This document shows, one piece after another, positions 46,890 through 59,400 of a DNA stretch of 64,000 nucleotides (its first letter is position 1; the number at the start of each line of letters is the position of its first letter). Below the pieces are notes generated by a model that did not search any database, was not told the origin of the DNA, and saw only the letters and a program-made list of their open reading frames with translations. Position numbers and translations under genes: made by a program. The stretch is taken from positions 76,121,355 through 76,185,354 of the forward strand of contig JALMGJ010000003.1 in NCBI GenBank assembly GCA_023362775.1. Reading direction: 5' to 3'. The DNA is from Charina bottae (lineage: Eukaryota > Chordata > Lepidosauria > Squamata > Charinaidae).

Positions 46890-48430
46890 GGGTGGACATG
46901 GCCAGCGGCGAACCGGGGAAAAACGGAGAGGGGGAGTACGCAAAGTGCAGTGAGAGGACAAACAAGCGAAAGTGCATTGCGTTGGAGTTGTAGAGAAGAA
47001 CAGTGAACTTTTTGAAAAGGAGGGTGTTCCCCTGGCGTCAACTACGGGTATGCCAAAACGGGAGCGGGGTAAGGCCCTATTTTCAGTTCTCAAGAGGTTG
47101 AGAAGCACGGGAAAGGAATCACGCGCCTTGCCTAACCCGCGCGCTCTTTGCTTCTCCGTAACCCGGCGCGAGTAGCTCAGACGGAAAGAACGAGCTACCC
47201 GCTCAAGAAGAGCACAGCCACAGGACGAGGCTGCCCGGACCGCACGCGCTCCTCGGCTCACCTATCGGGTTCCCACCTACCCCCGCGTCGCTTCCCCTCG
47301 CACCGATCCGAAGGAGGAGGAGTCCCGCCCTGCAAGCCAGTAGGTCAAACACTGGGCAGGTCTGCCATCAATCAACAGAGCTCTGCGTTTCCAATAGGCC
47401 GGGCAAGATCGATTCCGACGGCGGCGCACTCTGTCGAGGGACGAGCGTCTCGGGTTACTCGCGTTCAGCGGCGCGTTGCTTCACGCGCCTGGAAAACCTC
47501 TGCTCTAGAAGTTTAGCCTGCTTGGCTGGATTCCTGAAGCCCCATTACGTTTGTCAGCGTGACGGGAATCGGCTGCGTTTCTGAATTAACGCTTTCGGGG
47601 TGCGAAGATCGGACTGAAAAAAGCTACCCGTCCTTTGGCGGCAAGAAGCCCAGATTTTCCACTAGAAGAGCTCGGGAACTCCACTCGCCTTAACATGCCA
47701 TCTGCTGTGAACAACCCCCGAGGATGATTTATTCCCCACTCAGTGTCCAAAATAATTAAGCGGGGGGTTAAAATAATTACATTATCTGAAGAGCAGACCC
47801 GCCTTTCATGGGCTTTTGCTCCCTGCAAGCAAGATACGCATATCGGCTCTTGACGGTGAATCCCTCCCCGACCCAGCTAGCTGGGGCAGAGAAAGAGCAA
47901 AATTATTTCTTGGAAGGTGTTAGTTCACACGCGGCTATTAGTGCATTCCGTGCGTGCCTTCCCAATACACTAGCTCCCAAAGTTGTCCTTTTACAGCAAT
48001 AGTACACTTCGACCTTCCCCGTTGAAAATGCAGCCACTCCCTGCAACACGCGCCTCCGTCCCCCTTCGCTCTCTATCGTGCCCAGCTCGAGCGCGTCCAC
48101 ACCAACGCCCCTTCTAGTTAACCCTTACCATCGCCGACTGCGACGACGCTCTCGCTTTCCCTCTCCTCCTCGCGCTCTCGCTTTCTGCTCACATGATCCC
48201 AAGGTAGGTGCCCTCCGAAACAGTGGGCCCGCCCACTCGAAGGCTTGGTTCTATCCTAGTCTCCTCATTGGACAGCTCGTCCCAGGGGCTCGCCTGGCCC
48301 TGCTAGCCGCAGAGCCACGTGCCGTTGGTTCGGGGAGAACCCGGCAGGCGCGGCCAGGCCATACCCGGGAACTTCCCCGCAGGCGCAAATACGGTCCTTG
48401 TTTACATTTTCGTTCTATTCTTGCCGCTCG
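46890..48430 (-). promoter_or_regulatory. CpG-island promoter, probably of the KLF15-like gene
   Basis: A 1.5-kb CpG-rich block stands about 10 kb upstream of the KLF15-like start codon. Minus-strand donors that could end a first exon are GATG|GTAAGG (near 48128) and ATAG|GTGAGC (near 47258). A minus-strand CCAAT box lies near 48270, an E-box cacgtg near 48316, and a plus-strand CCAAT near 47391. A plus-strand donor-like CCAAG|GTAGGTG near 48200 leaves room for a divergent transcript. No long conserved protein frame was recognised. SLC45A3 is on the same strand and its promoter must be beyond the window, so the KLF15-like gene is the natural client. Confidence 0.6.
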
Positions 48431-49790
48431 CTTGAAGGTCAGAAGTCCTGATATTTCAGTTTTATATGCCTTGAGGCTAGTGGGATAAAAAGGTATATGT
48501 TACATTAGCAAGTATGTGTAGGGCTAAATATGATGATTATGAAGTTGCTATGTGAGATTTTTCTACCTGTTGAGTTACACAGGTGGGTATATTGGGCGAA
48601 AATTGATAAATAAATAAATAATATTTGTAAGAACCATGCATTACGGGCTTGTCGGTGCAATCTGAAATACATCTATTAAGAAAGTCAAATCTTATTAATA
48701 TGAGTTTAGGATTAAAATCACAGGCAAATGTGGATTTCTTTTGAAAGCCCTTCCCCCCTGGATTATTAGACATTATTTGCTGTTGAAGTAGATATATTCT
48801 ACAAGACTAAATCAGTTTTTGCATTAGTATCACTGACCCAAGGAATCTTGAGAATTTATATTTTGTAAAGATTCTGTGAACTGTGATAGAATAAAATTGG
48901 CATCAAGTTGCACCTCCCATCCATCCAAGTTATCTTACCCAGAAACAGTTAACCTTCCCAGTAGTATTTTAGTAGCTGACAACCCGTTTTGAATGCAGAA
49001 GGTCCCCAGGTTCAGTCCTGGGATGTCTAAGTACAGTAAGGCTAAAAACATTCTGCCAACTTCTATAGACCTATTGACCATCAGTGTCTACAATACTGAG
49101 CTCCATAGACTGACTCATAAAGGGCACTTTCTCAACAGCAAGGTTCCTAAGATGATGATGATGATGATAATGATGATGATGATGATGATGATGATTTTAT
49201 TTATTTAAAAATCTAAGCCCAGAACAGAAATAAAAGAATACTGTATCATTTGAATTTGAATATACTGTACAGAAATACAAGATGTTTAGTATCAAAGCTA
49301 GTGGAGTTATTTTGACCCATGATCCACAAAATTTCCCAAGCATCTCTCCCATCCTTGGCAGGGGGAAATAATAATAATAACAATAACAACAACAACAACA
49401 ACATAATATAAAATAGGAATACATCAGCTAGTTCATCTATTTCAGCTATTACATCACCTGTTATGCCTTTGAACATATACATATATTTTAAGGGTCTTTA
49501 ATGGTGTCTGGAAATAACTACACTCTGATTCTTCAGTCTTAAGTATATGTTTTTCCAGTAGCCTTCTAAGGGGCCAGCTCTCTTTGGTTGGGCCAGCTTC
49601 AGATTTGAAAGTTAGCAAAGTGGTCACTTGCTTTTCCTGTGGCAATGAGCTCCTGAACATATGTTTAATTGGCAGCATTAGCTCACAGCTAGGAATTTCT
49701 TTATTAAATTTCCCAGTGTCTCTAAGGCAGATTTGCTCCAGGGTGGTGTGACAGATTTAAAATGGTGTATCACACACACACACACACACT
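48431..49790. other. Upstream flank of the KLF15-like promoter
   Basis: Mostly unrecognised. Contains a (GAT)n tract at 49152-49193, an (AAT/AAC)n tract at 49368-49402, and (CA)n at 49768-49788. Confidence 0.5.
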
Positions 49791-49794
49791 CAAA

Positions 49795-49915
49795 TGGGGG
49801 GGGAAAGCAAAGATGGTGGCCACAACCATGAAATTGAAGCCCCACTCCTTTTTTATTTGCGGCTTTGATTGTATGGTTGTGGCCACCATCTTGACTTTTT
49901 TGACACCCCCCCATG
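49795..49915. repeat. Imperfect hairpin MITE-like repeat
   Basis: caaagatggtggccacaacc at 49808 has its complement ggttgtggccaccatcttg at 49876, with secondary pairing of ttgaagcccc/gcggctttga and G-run/C-run ends. About 115 bp, probably a palindromic DNA-element remnant. No clear target duplication. Confidence 0.6.
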
Positions 49916-49999
49916 GACATCCCTGAAATAGGGGAAGAGGAAGTGCTTCCCCATTCAGACCATTCAGCTTTAGCCACTATCAATAGTGAAAATGTAGAC

Positions 50000-51042
50000 C
50001 TGAGCTTTCCAAACTGTGTGTCAGGACACGTTAGTGTGTTGGCTGCAGTGTCTGGGTGTGTCGCGGCTGCTGCTGCCTCCGAGCCCTGCCAGGATTCCAT
50101 GCAGGTCCTAGTGCCTGCCTTGTGCCTTGCTGCCTCCAAACGTGCTGTGATTCCACGCAGGTCCTAGTGCCTGCCTTGTGCCCTGCTGCCTCCAAACATG
50201 CTGTGATTCCACGCAGGTCCTAGTGCCTGCCTTGTGCCCTGCTGCCTCCAAACATGCTGTGATTCCACGCAGGTCCTAGTGCCTGCCTTGTGCCCTGCTG
50301 CCTCCAAACTTGCTGTGATTCCATGCAGGTCCTAGTGCCTGCCTTGTGCCTTGCTGCCTCCAAACGTGCTGTGATTCCACGCAGGTCCTAGTGCCTGCCT
50401 TGTGCCCTGCTGCCTCCAAACCTGCTGTGATTCCACGCAGGTCCTAGTGCCTGCCTTGGGCCTTGCTGCCTCCAAACCTGCCCTGCCAGGATTCCGCACA
50501 GGTCCTAGTGCCTGCCTTGTGCCTTGCTGCCTCCAAACCTGCTGTGATTCCACGCAGGTCCTAGTGCCTGACTTGTGCCCTGCTGCCTCCAAACCTGCCC
50601 TGCCAGGATTCCGCGCAGGTCCTAGTGCCTGCCTTGTGCCCTGCTGCCTCCAAACCTGCCCTGACAGGATTCCGCGCAGGTCCTAGTGCCTGCCTTGTGC
50701 CTTGCTGCCTCCAAACCTGCCCTGACAGGATTCCGCGCAGGTCCTAGTGCCTGCCTTGTGCCCTGCTGCCTCCAAACCTGCCCTGACAGGATTCCGCACA
50801 GGTCCTAGTGCCTGCCTTGTGCCCTGCTGCCTCCAAACCTGCTGTGATTCCGCGCAGGTCCTAGTGCCTGCCTTGTGCCCTGCTGCCTCCAAACCTCCTG
50901 TGATTCCGCGCAGGTCCTAGTGCCTGCCTTGTGCCCTGCTGTAACAGTGTGTCGTGAAATGATGCCCTGCTGTAAGAGTGTGTCGCAAAATGATGCATGT
51001 CTAAAAAGTGTGTCACCAACATGAAAAGTTTGGAAAGCTCTG
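50000..51042 (+). mobile_element. hAT non-autonomous element with minisatellite, copy 3 (15 units)
   Basis: The ends pair as in the other copies (left end mutated to CTGAGCTTTCC), with a perfect 8-bp duplication atgtagac (49992-49999 and 51043-51050). Between about 50100 and 50940 are 15 starts of ggtcctagtgcctgcc. Units are 56 bp (ctgtgattcc type) or 61 bp (ccctgccagg/ccctgacagg type) in runs: six short, one long, one short, four long, then short. All protein frames here are tandem-repeat artefacts. Confidence 0.92.
50100..50945 (+). repeat. 56/61-bp minisatellite array, 15 units
   Basis: Tandem array inside the hAT element. Each unit contains the core ggtcctagtgcctgccttgt, then gccttgctgcctccaaac or gccctgctgcctccaaac, and one of two variable segments. 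Interspersion of long and short types in runs suggests unequal exchange or slippage after the element formed. Confidence 0.92.
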
Positions 51043-51280
51043 ATGTAGACTGTGTCCATACAAGACATTACAGTGCTGTTTTCTGTCCATGGTGAACCCA
51101 GCCTGTGTGGCTTGCAAACTGTGAATTAGAGTTTACTGTGTTCTATGAACTAAGTTAATTGCAACTTATTTAGTAAGCCACGATTAAGTAGGAACAAAAA
51201 GATGCCTGAAACCAGTGAAATCGAAACAAGTAACAATAGAAATAGCAATTCATTCACAGTGAAAATAGAAGTTCTAGGAC

Positions 51281-51904
51281 TAGGGTGACCAGATATCTGA
51301 ACAGGCAAAGGAGGATGCAGACAATTGGAAAGGAGGACAAATGGGGGGAAAAGAGGACACAGTAACTGTTTAATTTTCTTGGCATCTGCAACAAAAATTA
51401 CAGTGAAAACCTGCAAACAAATGTACTTAGGCCTACATGTATATGAAATTACTTTTCCCCCCATCAGAAAGACTGTTTTTCTTAATCATGATGTTTTGCA
51501 ACAAAACTTTATTTTCAAGAATATATGCTAGCGATAATATAGAATTGACAACAATGTACTTTTCAAATTTCACCATAGAAACATATGACAAGTTATGTGG
51601 TCTGCAGACTAGTGATCATAGATTTGAAGGGACTGGATTGAAGTCGATTGCTGGAATCATGAAATAAATAATTTAAGTGTAGGCTGTCAAGTCTATTGAC
51701 AGACAAGGGAAAGAGAGAAGCAGACAGTTTACAAGGTCACAATACGAAAAAGTTTGAATGACTACTGTTGTAAAAATAGTTCAAAAAAACCCAAGATACT
51801 CAAAAAGCTGGACAATATTTGATTTTAAGGCTATGCCTGCCAGATGGAAGGCATGAGAACAAAAAGGAGGACATGTCCTCCTTTGGTGGACATCTGGTAA
51901 CCCT
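51281..51904. mobile_element. hAT-like non-autonomous element, 624 bp
   Basis: tagggtgaccagatatct at the left and catctggtaaccctaa-type complement at the right are imperfect terminal inverted repeats, flanked by tctaggac (51273-51280) and actaggac (51905-51912). Subterminal aaaggagga/tcctccttt blocks are inverted too. No transposase frame. Confidence 0.75.
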
Positions 51905-51912
51905 AACTAGGA

Positions 51913-53190
51913 CTCATCTGCTTTTTGATTGGTAATGTTAGGAGTCCTCCCTCTGGAAGAGCTAAATCCAACTAAAGTTCAGTCGTAAGACTTCTTATTT
52001 TAAAAATGACAGCACTATAATTTCTATTGTTGTACTCTCCTCTTGATTTTACGTGGTTTCAGGCATCATTCTTGCCTTTGTCTCTAATATGGATAGAGTC
52101 TTAGCAGGTGGCAACACCTCGGCTGATCTTAGAAGCTAGGCAGGGTAAGCCCTGATACGTATTTGGATGGGAAACAGTCTGGGAATTTCAGGGCAGTTGA
52201 CTAGATAGGGCAGTTGAAAATAACACCCCAGAAGCAACTCACTAAGCCAAGTAAACACTGCAACAAAAAGTTGCATGGATGTAGTCCCTAGGAGACCGGG
52301 TCAACCTGCAGACATATTTATTTTACTAGTAAGGATAGTGGCTACAGGTGAACAATCTGAGTGGGGAAGCCCTTCCCCTTTTTCCTCCATAAACTTGCTA
52401 CTGGTGCAGTCCCATAGAACTCAGTTTTGATTTATTCTAAGGGAAAGCAGGGAATAAGTTCCTAGTCATTTTATACTGTTGTCAAAAGGACTGTTGAGAA
52501 AACGAGTACATAATGTTCTGAACACTCCAAAGTGATACGGAAATTCTAATAACTTCTTGGCATTCAAAGCTGGATTGTTAAGAGGAAAATACTGTTAACT
52601 GGAAACTGCTATGTTCTATACCACTCACAAGAGGAACTGATTCCTATATTATTTCAACATGGAGCACTGTCTCTTCCTTAAAGCATGAGCTAGCATGATT
52701 AGTCCTTTCTTCCCAGAGGCTTCAGGGACTTGCATTAACTTGTAACCAGTTTAATTGATCTACCAGAATGGTAGCAAGAAGGTACCACCCTTAATTTCCC
52801 AAATGCAGGCTGCCAGCAATCTTAATCATTCTTTAATTTATTCAGGAATCAGAACTGATTTCTGCTGCATTTAAAATGCATGTTTTAACAGGAACTGCCC
52901 CAGAACATTGTTTGAATAGTACCTGAAGTTTTTAATGGTGAGATTTGCACACCATTTCAAATAGTTGCTCTGTTGGTGTCAATAGCACTGATACAGACAC
53001 AAGTGGTATGGTAAAATTGAATAGTAACAACAACATCTGCTCTGGGAATAGTAAATCGTAATATCATGGGATGTCTACTCTAAGAATAGTATACAGTTTT
53101 TCAAAAACAAAAAACTGCATATACATACTTCACAAGCTACACTGCAAATGGATATGGAATAAAAGTTAGCCTATTCATGTTTGTTCAGGG
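51913..53190. other. Intergenic with one 5S-like SINE scrap
   Basis: A diverged 5S-like segment (ggctgatcttagaagctagg and gtatttggatgggaaac) lies at about 52103-52200 on the plus strand. Otherwise nothing recognised. Confidence 0.5.
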
Positions 53191-53200
53191 CCTCTAGTTT

Positions 53201-53530
53201 AAAGGTAAAGGTTCCCCCCGCACAGTTGTGCAGTCGTGTCCGACTCTAGGGGCCGGTGCTCATCTCCGTTTGTTAGCCGAAGAGCCAGCGTTGTCCGAAG
53301 ACGCCTCCGCGGTCATGTGGCCGCATGATGCGCGTGGAACGCTGTTACCTACCCACCGAAGTGGTACCTATTCATCTACTTGCATTTGCATGCTTTCGAA
53401 TTGCTAGGTTGGCAAGAGCTGGAGCTAGTGCGGGAGCTCACTCCATCACGCGGGGCTAGGGATTCGAACCTCCGAACTTGCGATCTTCCGATCGACAAGC
53501 CTGGCGTCTTACCCGCTGAGCCACCACGCC
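53201..53530 (-). mobile_element. tRNA-derived SINE with Bov-B-like tail, copy 2
   Basis: Flanked by cctctagttt on both sides (53191-53200 and 53531-53540). On the minus strand it reads ggcgtggtggctcagcgggt, B box ggttcgaatcc, and a tail with agagtcggacacgactgcac. Closely similar to 26499-26838. Confidence 0.9.
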
Positions 53531-53540
53531 CCTCTAGTTT

Positions 53541-54748
53541 GGGCCTGTACTAATCTCGAGTCTTTGTATCATGTGTTGGGCACTCAAATTTGTTTGGGAT
53601 GTCGCCAGTGTATCTTCAGCAGCCTTCGTGGGTGGCATTTTCAATACTGGGACTCTCAAGCTGATTATCCTGAGGGACCTGCAGTAGGACTGCCTCATCT
53701 AGGGCACCTCTGTTTCATGGCTGCCATGACAGACACAGCTATTTTGACTTATAATCAGCCCAAACTGAATCAGGACTATTTGGAACTTTCTCGGTTGGAC
53801 AGGTCGCTAGTGATCTGCAGATACAGATTTCTATTCATTAGTCAAGGTTGGATCACTACCTGTTGAAGTTTAACCCGTCAGCGGCTTTCTCCCTTTACAA
53901 GGATGGGTGGCCTATTGAAACTAGAGACTGGTGGATTGAGAGATTTTCTGGATGATACAGTTGTGTTTATGTTATTTCTACTGTGTGTATGTGTATGTGT
54001 ATGGATAGTTTCATCTCCATAAACTTGTGAATATTTTTAAAAATTGCCTAAAAACAGGAGTGGGCAACCCCAAAACCCCATTTATGTGGCCCTTGAAGCA
54101 TTTTCTGACCATGATTCCTGAAAACTGATAGCATTGTTCTGTGTAGGAGACTAATAGTGTTGAAAAACTATAGTAATTGAAGTGTAATTAGTTCAAATTG
54201 TACTCATTCTTGTTGGTATTTACAAAGAAATCACCAGGTTTTCTGGTCTATGCCCTGGCACAATTCAGGTTCTTTGGAGAATGTAAGAGGCTCAAGTACC
54301 ACCTGCCAGCAGCACCCTAAAGCAGCTGCATCATTTCCTGGGACTGTGCAGTTGCCATCCACAGCTGCCATGTGATCCTGGGAAAAGATGCATTTGGTTT
54401 AAGAAGTTGCGAACAGGTGCTACACACACTGAAGCACTTTTTCCTTAGAGTCCAAAGTGTTGCAGAATCCTAATAGGTACTTGAAAGAATACATGCTCTG
54501 TTATTCGTCCAATGAAGTCATATTCATTTCTCCATATGTCCCTACCATCTGAGGGAAATCAGCTGGTAACTTACAGCTTTCTTAGTAGTAGTTCCCAAAT
54601 AAATTTTCTGGGTTGAGTCTTTGACCCTGTCTATTCTTGCTGGCAAGTTTATTTCCTGCTGGAAAAAGGGTATAGCCTGTGATTTGTACTTTTGCAGCTT
54701 CAGATCCCAATCCTTGTTAATCAGAGAAAGCTGTGTTAAAGGTTAGAG
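53541..54748. other. Intergenic, hAT remnant only
   Basis: caggagtgggcaaccccaaa near 54056 resembles a hAT left end without a visible right end. Otherwise unrecognised. Confidence 0.4.
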
Positions 54749-55038
54749 CAGAGCTTTCCAAACTGTGTGTCGGGACACGTTAGTGTGTTGGCTGCAGTGT
54801 CTGGGTGTGTCGCGGCTGCTGCCGCCTCCGAGCCCTGCCAGGATTCCGCGCAGGTCCTAGTGCCTGCCTTGTGCCTTGCTGCCTCCAAACCTGCTGTGAT
54901 TCCGCGCAGGTCCTAGTGCTTGCCTTGTGCCCTGATGTAAGAGTGTGTCACAAAATGATGCCCTGCTGTAAGAGTGTGTTGCGAAATGATGCATGTCTAA
55001 AAAGTGTGTCACCAACATGAAAAGTTTGGAAAGCTCTG
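54749..55038 (+). mobile_element. hAT non-autonomous element with minisatellite, copy 4 (2 units)
   Basis: CAGAGCTTTCCAAACT to GGAAAGCTCTG with perfect 8-bp duplication ggttagag (54741-54748 and 55039-55046). Two minisatellite units, then two gtaagagtgtgt modules. Confidence 0.92.
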
Positions 55039-55046
55039 GGTTAGAG

Positions 55047-55795
55047 AGTCCTTGACTTGGACCTGCACAACAAAGCTTCTGACTATTAGCGTGGGGGCCT
55101 CTGTATTACACCTTTTGCCATCCCCAATTGTCCTGCTAACATACTCTTGATCTCACATCAAGAGACCAATAAATCTATCATTATTTACACTAGTGAGATT
55201 TAATACCTTCCCCTCGAAGGTGTTGGAGGGGAGGTTCGGCAGCATCCGGTATTCAGAGTGCCTCGGTCTGTGCTTGGATGAAGCCATCAAGGAAGCCTTG
55301 CTCGCCCTCCTGTGCTGTCCCTTGTACCACTCTTAGCGCTCTGAATTAATATTTCCCCCTGAGTTGGCCTAAAATAGAGGTCGTATACTTTCTACGAACA
55401 TGTCAGACTATTGAAATTTCTACAAAAGCTGCTAATTTCTGTTGAAATGCAATTGCTGTGAAGGTGCTGGTTTGAATTACCCTTAGGCTCAAATGGTCTG
55501 GTTATATATTGGGCCTAGAAGATCAATACTTTTTAATGTTTGCCACCATTTCCATCTCTCTAATGTGTTGATTTCTCACTTTTATTCTTTATATAGTATC
55601 TGTGTTATCTTTTAGTCTTTGACAATAAATTCAGTAAACAAAGTAGTTCAATTCCATATATTCATGAAATTCCTTCTCCAGAAAGGCTCCGAATCAATAT
55701 TAACCTTTCAGTGTCAGATGCAATCCTTTTTTTCTACTAGGTTTTTCAACTTATTTTAATATTTATTTCTCTTAATAATGTTGTATTTTATTTTA
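55047..55795. other. Intergenic, nothing recognised
   Basis: No repeat boundaries or coding potential recognised. Confidence 0.4.
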
Positions 55796-56126
55796 AAAGG
55801 TAAAGGTTCCCCCCGCACATTTGTGCAGTTGTGTCCGACTCTAGGGGCCGGTGCTCATCTCCGTTTGTTAGCCGAAGAGCCAGCGTTGTCCGAAGACGCT
55901 TCCACGGTCATGTGGCTGGCATGACGCACGCGGAACACTGTTACCTTCCCACCAATGGTACCTATTAATCTACTTGCATTTGCATGCTTTCGAATTGCTA
56001 GGTTGGCAAGAGCTGGAGCTAGTGCGGGAGCTCACTCTGTCACGCAGGGCTAGGGATTTGAACCTCCAAACTTGTGATCTTCCGATCGACAAGCCTGGCA
56101 TCTTTACCCTCTGAGCCACCACGCCC
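55796..56126 (-). mobile_element. tRNA-derived SINE with Bov-B-like tail, copy 3
   Basis: Same family and orientation as 53201-53530 with more divergence. gtattttattt lies on both sides (near 55783 and 56145) as a probable target duplication. Confidence 0.85.
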
Positions 56127-56295
56127 CTTAATATTTAGTATTTTATTTAGGTAGTACCTTAATGAATTAAGATGGCCACACTGGAATATATTTTAAAGGA
56201 CTGCTTTTAGTCTTTTACATATTCTTGCTACTGTATTTTGTTTAGCTTAGTAATTTAGATCTATGATTCTATTTTTTTTCCTTTGTTCTGCTATC

Positions 56296-56299
<4 letters not shown>

Positions 56300-56361
<62 letters not shown>

Positions 56362-56410
56362 CTAACTTATATCACCGCCCATCTCCCCCCATTTCCAGAG
56401 GGGACTGTAT
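56300..56410 (-). repeat. (TA)n microsatellite with L2 3' end remnant
   Basis: About 60 bp of TA at 56300-56359, then an antisense L2 tail (caccgcccatctcccccc, about 56373-56390). Same arrangement as at 4839-5122. Confidence 0.7.
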
Positions 56411-59400
56411 ATAAAAAAGTAATCTGTAATGCAAACTCCTTGCTACAGCATTGCTAAAGCTTGTGTAGAATATTATAGCACCACCTGCTGGAGATTGTGC
56501 ACAAAACATGGTGTATCCATACCTAAACAAGGTAGGGAAAGGAAGCAGAGCACAGCTTCTAAATTTTTTTCCAACCCCTTTACCATAGGGGCATCTGCAC
56601 TTTCGTTGTGTAGCTAACTAACGTGTCCCATCTGTGGGAGCATGAGCATCTGGCATCATGTTGTAGCTGTGTGAAAACTCTCTGCTCTGGGTCACATGAT
56701 AAGTGGGGAGGGCTTAGAATAGAACAGCTGCCAACATTCTGAGCTGCTGGCCAATTGCCTCTCTCCACAAAACTAGTTTCTCTGTAGCACCTGGGCTGAT
56801 TCACCCATTTGCAAACATCTTCACCAGCTTCTCCCCCACACCAAACTTGGTCCTATTGCCTTCAGTTTTTGAAGAGCTATTCTGCTGACAGTCAGTCCTG
56901 AGTGCTGAGTGGGGGGAAAAATATTCAAGGCTCCTATATGAACAAGTATTAGTTCTGCAATCATTCTAGGGGTGTGGGGCTAGGAAACAAAGCTGCTTTC
57001 TCCCTAGCAGATACTGTACTAATTCAGAAAGGAATGCGTGACAAACTAAGAGATGGTACTGACAGCTTTAAAATACAGGCATAAATTAATGTTAGGTTGC
57101 CAAATTTTTCTAGGAGGGTGTTTTCCTTTTTTACTATTTTAATGATTCCCACCATGCACATCCAGACATGATCCCTCAAATTATCCTTTATTCCTGTGAT
57201 TTCCCTCAATTGTAATTGACAATTTGTCAAAACCTTAGCATTCCATACCTCAAGCCATTATTCATACAGGGACGTCTCTTTATTCATCCCCCCAATTTCT
57301 TGAGTGCCTCTGACCAAATTTTTGTAAGAATCATTTTATTAGCCTTCTGGAATCACCATGGGCACCCATGTAAATCTAATAAACACGTAGATAAGTAACA
57401 CTGCACTGCTAGCATACATACTGGCAGCTATAATCTGAGTACTTCAGCATTGACTGGACAGGAAGTTATACCCTAGCTGGGTTCACATCATAGATATGCG
57501 TGAAATGGAAACATTTTGAGTTTTGTTCTGAACTCAAAGCAAACAGTTGCATTCCGGGTTTTGTTTCTCCAAGTAGTTTGGCAGCCAAACGGTTTGGCAG
57601 ATCCCAGAGCTCCCAGACTTTGGGTATATTGGCTTGAAATCTTGGACATCACCCCAGTACAGTATTTCAGGAAGGAACCAAATTGGGAACGGCTGGTCTA
57701 AGTTACAACCATCCGCACCGTTTCTTTCAATAGTCATAAAAAAAAACATGAAGCAGAGATGACTGACTCTCAGAGAAGAAACTTTAGATTAATCTAAGAA
57801 TCCTGATGTTTATAAGATGCAAGCAAATGTTGATACCTTCTAATTTTTCTGGAACTTCTCCTTGTTTCTTGTGCTTGTCCAGTATATTTTTGTCTGTTTA
57901 ATTTGTAATTTCATAGCTGCAAAACTGTTAGTGATCAAGAGGTACATAACTTTTAGTTGGTTATGAAAGTAAAATAACTGCAACAGATTTATACTTGAAA
58001 CCTGCCAATTAGAGTGTTTAATGTACAATTGTTCTGCAACAGGAATTGGCAAACCTGCTGAGATGCCATGGCAGAGATACATGGAGCAAGAAAGGTGTTC
58101 CATGATTCTGTTGTGGTGCCTATGGTGTAATATATAGTATAAACAGAGCTAACGATTATCCATGGCAAATCTAAACAGAGGAGACCAGGTGAAAAATGGA
58201 CAGAGAGTTCTTTCCACACAGTTCTATAATCAATCAGCACCAGATGGGATGAGGTATGTGAAGCACAAATATATTTGCTTCATAAACCAAGTGTACAATT
58301 TGAAAATAAAAAACTGTACTATATATTTTTCATGAACCTAATATTATAATACCTCCAAACAATTAACTTGTATTTTGTTTAAATGTGTTATTTAGTGTAA
58401 TGCAGTAACCCACCCATCATGAGTTTATTGTAATATGGAAAATTCCATGTCCTGAAAAGGGAGCTATTCAAACTTTGTGAGCTTTGTGCAATTCGGTTTT
58501 CTTTTGTTTTAATCCTTCTGATGAAGTGACCCATGTTCAGAAACAAGCTGTTTCACAATGATCTAGCCCCATAAGTATATGCCCTTACAGTCATGTGAAT
58601 GGCTCTGACTTACTTGACCATCTCAGGTGTTATTCATTCTTTCAATTCAAGATAGAAAAAGTAGATACTGTAACTCAGTATTCAGTTCCAAATCCAAAAG
58701 AAGTTCTTATTGTGGTATTAAATTAACAGACTATTTTAAACATTTCCATTCCTTAATAGACTTTAATATCTCCTGCACAAACTGTACAAAATATTTACTT
58801 TCATAAATAAATAAACATACAAATTCCATAGTTTTTTTAAGCAGGGAGGACATAGCACGGGGTACCATTTAATCACTGGCCAAAATTTGGTTCAGAAAGT
58901 TCCCTTTATCTTTGGGAAAGATAAAGATGGACAAACATACCATTAACAAAGGAGAAATAATTAACATCCAAAGCAAGCTGCAGTGATGCCAAAATGACAA
59001 TTCATGTGTGATTATGCAATCATGCAAACACTATGGATACATACTTGTGTCAGGACATCTGACACAAGTACGTAAGTTGCAGATTTTGTATCATTCCATC
59101 ATCATTATTCACCCACCTTGCTGCCCCACAGTGAAAAAGCTCTTCCCTAATTCCAACACAACCAAAGAAAGTTTGTGAACGATATGCATTCAGGACCTAT
59201 CAATGATGGGCGCACAACAATAATAGAAGTGTGTGAATCCATTACCCAGTGGATTCTTTGTTAGCCCATCTCAAGTCTAAAAAGAAAGTTTCTGATAACC
59301 GTATTGATTTAAACCAGGTTAGTTGCTGGCATATGAGAGTTTTGGATAGAAGCTGAAGATAATGCTATATCATGGGACAGAATTACACAGAACTGATATG

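Noticed and set aside
46878..48488. Open frames in the 47-48-kb CpG island
   Set aside because: Same reason: low stop density in a GC-rich promoter, no recognisable protein.
49152..49193. (GAT)n tract as a coding poly-Met/Asp repeat
   Set aside because: A simple microsatellite with no surrounding coding evidence.
50100..50945. CRISPR-like array of regularly spaced repeats
   Set aside because: Units are contiguous, there are no unique spacers, and the array lies inside a vertebrate DNA transposon.
49678..51068. Long repetitive open frames with KAGTRTC.ESQQVWRQQG-type peptides
   Set aside because: They are read-throughs of the 56/61-bp minisatellite inside a hAT element and occur on both strands; unit lengths that are not multiples of three also shift the frame.
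53200..53535. Possible tRNA gene (A and B boxes)
   Set aside because: The boxes belong to a dispersed SINE with target duplications and a LINE-like tail; no intact cloverleaf or terminator context.
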